From contig JAYRTJ010000129.1 in assembly GCA_041919675.1 (NCBI GenBank), positions 1 to 9,483 on the forward strand: a stretch of 9,483 bases of DNA. The letters are read 5' to 3'. How positions within the stretch are numbered: the first letter of the stretch is position 1; the number at the start of each line of letters is the position of its first letter. A program made the translations under genes and the position numbers. Positions 6,051-9,483 of the stretch are shown here, one piece after another. The notes below the pieces were generated by a model, which saw nothing but the letters and a program-made list of their open reading frames with translations, searched no databases and was not told the DNA's origin. The DNA is from SHVO01 sp041919675 (lineage in GTDB: Bacteria; Pseudomonadota; Alphaproteobacteria; Rhodospirillales; Rhodospirillaceae).

Positions 6051-7382
6051 TTAAGCGAGAATTTCGTTGATCGTCTTATTGGTCTGGTTGCTCTTGGTGC
6101 CCCAGCTTTCGGCATCGAGGCCCATGATCTTCATGGCCGTGTACCCGAGAGAGGTACCCTGACCGCCCTTGCAGTCGATGTGCATGCCGGTCTTGATCTT
6201 GCCGCCGGCCCGACCCGCGGTGAACGCCGGCATTTCTTCCAGCGAGTGCACGCGCGCGTAGGAGACATCGGTGTTGGCCATGATGAAGCAGTTGTCGAGC
6301 AACGTGCCGTCGCCTTCCTTGATCGCGGCGAAAGCGCCGACGTATTCGGCCCACGCTTCGAACGAACGGCGGGCGAACCACGATGCGTTCGGCTGATAGC
6401 CGAGCTTATCGTCGACCGGCTCTTCGTGCGTGCAGGTGTGGTGCGGCTTGTCGTAGCCCGGCTTCGTCGTGTTCGACGAGGCGTTGGACCACGACAGGTT
6501 GAACACGCGCGTCTGATCGCAAGCCGCGGCCATCGCCAGCAGCTCGGCCATCATCTTGTGACGCTGACGGACGAGCGAAGCTTCGTTGCCCATCGTCGCT
6601 TCCTTCGGCGCCTTCGCCGGCGTACAGGCCGGACGCGGTTCCGGCTTGATCAGCTGCTGGTCGAACTGCTGCTCGAGGTGACGCAGACCGGTGAAATACT
6701 GATCGAGGCGCGCCTTGTCCTCGGCGCCGACGTAACGTTCGAGGTCCTTGATCTCGTCGGTGACGCTCGACAGCGCGCTCTTGCGCACCATGATCTTCGG
6801 GCTCGGCGTGAAGGTCGGAGCATTCGGATCCTGGAAGTCCGGGCCAAACAGGCGCGTGTACAGGTTGATCGGCGAAACTTCCGACGAGTTCGGCGTGTTC
6901 GCGTTTTCGTACGACACCACGGTACGGATGTCGCCCGTGGCGGCGGCCGTGAGACTCTTGAAGCGCGTACCGCGGCCGATCTGGTTGGCGATCGTCACGT
7001 CGATGCTTTCGCCCGGCGCCTGATCGTTGACCTGCGGCGACGAACCGGTACGGAACACGACCCAGCCGGTGTAGTGACAGAAGAACGCGCCGTCGCGGTA
7101 GGCAACGAGATTCGTGAGCAGGTTCATGTTCTTCTGAATCGGCTTCAGCGACTCGATTTCTTCCGGCAGTTCATAATTGGCGCCGGTCTGCTTGGGCACG
7201 AAGATCGACTTGCTCATGCCCAGGCCCCAGAACCAGGTGCCGAAGCGCAGCGGCATCGAGGCGCCGTCCGCCATGGCGTTCCCGTTTCCGTTCAGGAAAA
7301 CGTTCAGAAGAGGCAAACCAACGGTAACGGCGCTGCCGCCAAGCATGCCGCGAAGGACACGACGTCTATTGAACTGAGTCAT
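6051..7382 (-). CDS. Tat-exported DUF1552 (PF07586) family protein
   Basis: A 443-residue protein beginning with a twin-arginine signal (NRRRVLRG at 5-12, hydrophobic 13-30, possible cleavage near AMA at 36-38), implying folded export to the periplasm. The rest follows DUF1552: the FGTWFWGLGM block (47-56), PKQTGANYELPEEIESLKPI (63-82), a GESIDVTIANQIG segment (124-136), the long helical middle (200-245) and a C-terminal LLDNCFIMANTDV...GGKIKTGMHID region (361-403). The family is known from planctomycetes, myxobacteria and some proteobacteria and has no assigned reaction; its Pfam label refers to an HxxSHH motif. The corresponding segment here reads HHTCTHEE (314-321), so Ser is Thr and the last His is Glu. 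The start at 7382 has GGGAG 8 bases upstream. It follows the DUF1592-type lipoprotein gene after 12 bases, a pairing typical for these families, suggesting the two products work together. Confidence 0.91.
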   Translation of the reverse strand: MTQFNRRRVLRGMLGGSAVTVGLPLLNVFLNGNGNAMADGASMPLRFGTWFWGLGMSKSIFVPKQTGANYELPEEIESLKPIQKNMNLLTNLVAYRDGAFFCHYTGWVVFRTGSSPQVNDQAPGESIDVTIANQIGRGTRFKSLTAAATGDIRTVVSYENANTPNSSEVSPINLYTRLFGPDFQDPNAPTFTPSPKIMVRKSALSSVTDEIKDLERYVGAEDKARLDQYFTGLRHLEQQFDQQLIKPEPRPACTPAKAPKEATMGNEASLVRQRHKMMAELLAMAAACDQTRVFNLSWSNASSNTTKPGYDKPHHTCTHEEPVDDKLGYQPNASWFARRSFEAWAEYVGAFAAIKEGDGTLLDNCFIMANTDVSYARVHSLEEMPAFTAGRAGGKIKTGMHIDCKGGQGTSLGYTAMKIMGLDAESWGTKSNQTNKTINEILA

Positions 7383-7394
7383 TTTGCTTCTCCC

Positions 7395-9143
7395 TTAATT
7401 CGATGCCGAGGCGGGCTTGGACGATGCGTCCGCCGTCTTGCCCGGAGCGGTTTGAGTGCCGTCGTTGACGTGCGAGAAAGCCGAGCTGAGCGCAATCGTG
7501 CGCATCAGATCGGGAACGCGATAACCGTCTTCGCCGAAACGCGTGTTGAAGTAGGCGAGCAACGGACGATCGGTATTGGTCGTCGGCGAGCCCGTGGCGT
7601 AGCTGTAGGCGCGCTTCACGAGGCACGACGTCGCCGCCGGATGATCGTGCAGTGCCTGGCCGAGGCCGATGACGTCCTTGAACGCCTTGCCGTCGAGGGT
7701 GCCGCTGGCGTCGATCAGCGCGCCCTTCTCGGTCAGGCGGAAGGTGCCCGCGGAGTCGAAGTTCTCAAGCGCGAGGCCCATCGGGTCCATGATCTTGTGG
7801 CAGCCCGCGCACACCGGGTTTTCGAGGTGGAAACCGACGCGATCGCGCGTGGTGCGCAGTCCCGGGCGCGGATTTTCCACGGCCGAGAAATCGACGTTCG
7901 CGGGCGGGGCCGGAACCGGTTGGCACAGCAGGAGTTCACGCAACGCCTTGCCGCGCAACGTGGCCGAGGTGCGGGCCGGATGCGAATGCGAGGCGAGGAA
8001 GCTGATGTGCGTGACGATGCCCGCGCGCTGGCTGCCTTCCGGGAATTCGTAGCGCGTCCAGGACGGCGGCGCCGGCAGTTTATAGATGGCCGCGAGGGCC
8101 GGCGAGATGAAGGTCTCACGGGTCGTGAACAGGTCGCGATAGTCGCCGTTCTGACGGATCAGATGATCGACGACAACGCGAAGCGTTTCTTCACGCGCAT
8201 CCTGGAGGGCCTGACCGGTGAAGGTCGGGTACACGGCCGTATCCTTCGACAGCGCATTGAACGTATCGAACGCGTACATGTCGTCGAAGAACGCGCGCAC
8301 GCCCTGATCGAGGCGGGCGGAAGCGAGCATCCGCTCCACCTGCTTGGCGAGGCCTTTCGGCGTCTGGATTTCGCCGGTTTCGGCGACCTTCAGAAGCTGA
8401 TCGTCCGGCGCGGAATTCCACAGGAACAGCGACAGACGGGTCGCGAGCGAATAGGCGTCCAGACGCTGTTGACCGGGGTTCTGCGGATCGGCTTCGGAAC
8501 GCTCGGTGACAAACAGCACATTCGGGCTGACCAGCATCGCTTCGAGCGCGACGCCGAGACCGGCGTAGAAGTCATTCAGCTTATCGGCGGCGCTCACGGC
8601 CTGGGCCACGAACGCATCGCGCTTGTCGGCGGTCAGCGGACGGCGGCTCATCAAACGGCCGATTTCGGTGACGACCTTGGTCGCGCAGGCGCGGTCCGAT
8701 TTCTTCTCGTCCGCCGGCTTACAGGTGATGACGAAATCGCGGCGCTTCGGATCGACGATCAGCGCCGACACCGTCTGGGCGGCCTTTTGATAGACCTCCA
8801 TGCGCGTCGGCGTGACACCGGCCTTCGCGGCGCCGAGGCTGAGGAGACCGTCGGTGCGCTGCGCGGGCGGGAAGTACGCGTCAGGGCGCACGTCCGGGCC
8901 AAAGACGTAAGCGAGCGTGTTGAGATACTGGTCCTGCGACAAAAGACGCAGACGCTTGGCCGAGCCGGCGGTTTCCGGTTCAGCGGTCTTGCTGGCGGCG
9001 GCTTCGACCGCAGGCTTCGCCGCGGCGGCCTTCGTGCCCTCGGCCGTGGGGGCCGAGCAGCCGGCCAGTGCGAAAGCCGAAACGGCGGCGATGGCGCTTC
9101 CGCGCAGCAGCGCCGAAATCGATGCTTTTAAATAAGTGCTCAC
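7395..9143 (-). CDS. Monohaem lipoprotein with the DUF1587/1595/1592/1588/1585 domain series
   Basis: A 582-residue protein with a lipoprotein signal peptide: lipobox LAGC with Cys29, then Ser30, which under the E. coli sorting rule favours the outer membrane. An Ala/Lys/Pro linker (31-62) follows. The domain order matches the planctomycete-type series: DUF1587-like (RLLSQDQYLNTLAYVFG, 65-82), DUF1595-like (150-190), DUF1592 (195-325, with RLDAYSLATRLSLFLWNSAP), DUF1588 (335-460) and DUF1585-like (475-555). The DUF1588 part contains one haem c motif CAGCH (445-449, DNA 7797-7811), followed by KIMDPMGLALENFD, where Met could supply the second iron ligand. Planctomycete homologues often carry an additional N-terminal cytochrome domain, absent here. 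The start is the GTG at 9143 with AGAGGT upstream; no ATG fits the lipoprotein signal better. First gene of the four-gene unit. Its reaction is unknown; electron transfer is inferred from the haem motif. Confidence 0.92.
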   Translation of the reverse strand: MSTYLKASISALLRGSAIAAVSAFALAGCSAPTAEGTKAAAAKPAVEAAASKTAEPETAGSAKRLRLLSQDQYLNTLAYVFGPDVRPDAYFPPAQRTDGLLSLGAAKAGVTPTRMEVYQKAAQTVSALIVDPKRRDFVITCKPADEKKSDRACATKVVTEIGRLMSRRPLTADKRDAFVAQAVSAADKLNDFYAGLGVALEAMLVSPNVLFVTERSEADPQNPGQQRLDAYSLATRLSLFLWNSAPDDQLLKVAETGEIQTPKGLAKQVERMLASARLDQGVRAFFDDMYAFDTFNALSKDTAVYPTFTGQALQDAREETLRVVVDHLIRQNGDYRDLFTTRETFISPALAAIYKLPAPPSWTRYEFPEGSQRAGIVTHISFLASHSHPARTSATLRGKALRELLLCQPVPAPPANVDFSAVENPRPGLRTTRDRVGFHLENPVCAGCHKIMDPMGLALENFDSAGTFRLTEKGALIDASGTLDGKAFKDVIGLGQALHDHPAATSCLVKRAYSYATGSPTTNTDRPLLAYFNTRFGEDGYRVPDLMRTIALSSAFSHVNDGTQTAPGKTADASSKPASASN

Positions 9144-9197
9144 GAGTACCTCTACCTTCCCTTAAGCCGCCGCCGGGGCGGGGGCTACTTTAGAACC

Positions 9198-9227
9198 ACT
9201 ATACATTACCGTGGCTGCGATGCGCAA
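9198..9227 (-). promoter_or_regulatory. Candidate sigma-70 type promoter of the four-gene unit
   Basis: On the minus strand TTGCGC (9227-9222) and TATAGT (9203-9198) are separated by 18 bases. The -10 box matches TATAAT at five of six positions; the -35 matches only the leading TTG. Transcription would start near 9190 and leave a leader of about 48 bases before the GTG. The position, in an AT-rich gap just upstream of the first gene, supports it. No operator is recognised. Confidence 0.45.
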
Positions 9228-9268
9228 TTTTATTTCCTTTAATATAAGGCTTTCAAAGCGTTACCGCC

Positions 9269-9483
9269 TTATTCATGCCGATTCATCGCAGAGTTTTTAC
9301 CGGTATCGCGCATAAAGAAGTACACCAGGAGCGACGTCGCAATGATCGCCGTCAAGTAATAATAGAACCAGCTCTCATGGCCCTGGGATTTGAACAAGAG
9401 GGCCACGGATTCGGCCGAGCCGCCGAAGACCGAGACGGTCACGGCATAGGGCAGCCCCACCCCGATGGCGCGCACGGCCGTGG
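9269..9483 (-). CDS. MHS-family MFS transporter, C-terminal end (5' part outside window)
   Basis: 71 complete codons of a minus-strand gene entering from the right edge and ending at the TAA at 9271-9269. The visible end holds two hydrophobic segments: GVGLPYAVTVSVFGGSAES, then FYYYLTAIIATSLLVYFFM, followed by MRDT and a short polar tail. The pattern VRAIGVGLPYAVTVSVFGG...FKSQGHESWFYYYL is that of the last two membrane helices of metabolite:H+ symporters of the alpha-ketoglutarate permease / dicarboxylate group in the inner membrane. The substrate cannot be set from this fragment. The gap to the next gene start is 125 bases and holds a candidate promoter, so it is probably not in the same transcript as the four-gene unit. 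A weak inverted repeat (9244-9250 with 9266-9272) overlaps its stop. Confidence 0.82.
   Translation of the reverse strand, partial: TAVRAIGVGLPYAVTVSVFGGSAESVALLFKSQGHESWFYYYLTAIIATSLLVYFFMRDTGKNSAMNRHE

Noticed and set aside
4579..6054. A 491-codon plus-strand open frame opposite the PF03640-repeat gene
   Set aside because: Same antisense shadow effect. The minus strand carries the recognisable repeats, signal peptide and ribosome binding site.
6180..9131. A 983-codon open frame on the plus strand opposite the DUF1552 and DUF1592-type genes
   Set aside because: It covers two clearly real minus-strand genes with signal peptides and family motifs. Its product is Arg/Ala/Gly/Val/His-rich without domain structure, as expected for the complement of GC-rich codons. 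It has no supporting start region.
9244..9272. ATAAGGC/GCCTTAT inverted repeat as a terminator for the transporter gene
   Set aside because: Seven base pairs with a 15-base loop, AU-rich, overlapping the stop codon and followed by ATTAAAGG rather than a T run. Too weak to list as a feature.

Overview
The window is GC-rich, densely coded bacterial chromosome, most likely from an alphaproteobacterium. This is inferred from the pgpA-pncC pair next to a membrane-anchored coiled-coil envelope protein, from Gram-negative export signals (Sec, Tat, lipobox), and from the tail of a proteobacterial MHS-type transporter. I cannot name the genus. I see no tRNA, rRNA, CRISPR array, insertion sequence or phage gene.

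Left part (1-2393). A minus-strand gene entering from the left edge encodes the N-terminal part of a coiled-coil envelope protein, probably an M23-type cell-wall endopeptidase. A 358-base divergent intergenic region separates it from plus-strand pgpA (phosphatidylglycerophosphatase A), which overlaps pncC (CinA C-terminal type NMN amidase) by 4 bases. These are housekeeping functions. pgpA carries two long G tracts.

Middle (2418-3320). A convergent minus-strand gene encodes an exported creatininase-family protein in which several usual metal or active-site residues are replaced. It has its own leader and lies beyond a strong terminator, so it is probably a separate unit.

Right part (3418-9227, minus strand). 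A compact four-gene transcription unit runs from a candidate promoter near 9200 to an intrinsic terminator at 3418-3449. In transcription order it encodes: (1) a lipoprotein with the DUF1587/1595/1592/1588/1585 domain series and one CxxCH haem motif; (2) a Tat-exported DUF1552 protein; (3) an exported protein with three tandem units of the PF03640 secreted repeat and eight cysteines; (4) an exported 368-residue protein I do not recognise. A strong hairpin lies between genes 2 and 3. All four products are predicted to leave the cytoplasm, one with a covalent haem and one with cysteine-rich repeats. This is the best candidate in the window for an undescribed system: a periplasmic or outer-membrane assembly, possibly redox-linked, of unknown substrate. 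The families are known mainly as domains of unknown function, so the joint role is inference.

Right edge (9269-9483). The C-terminal end of a minus-strand MHS/MFS organic-acid transporter resembling the alpha-ketoglutarate permease group. Very long plus-strand open frames opposite the four-gene unit are judged to be shadows of GC-rich coding.
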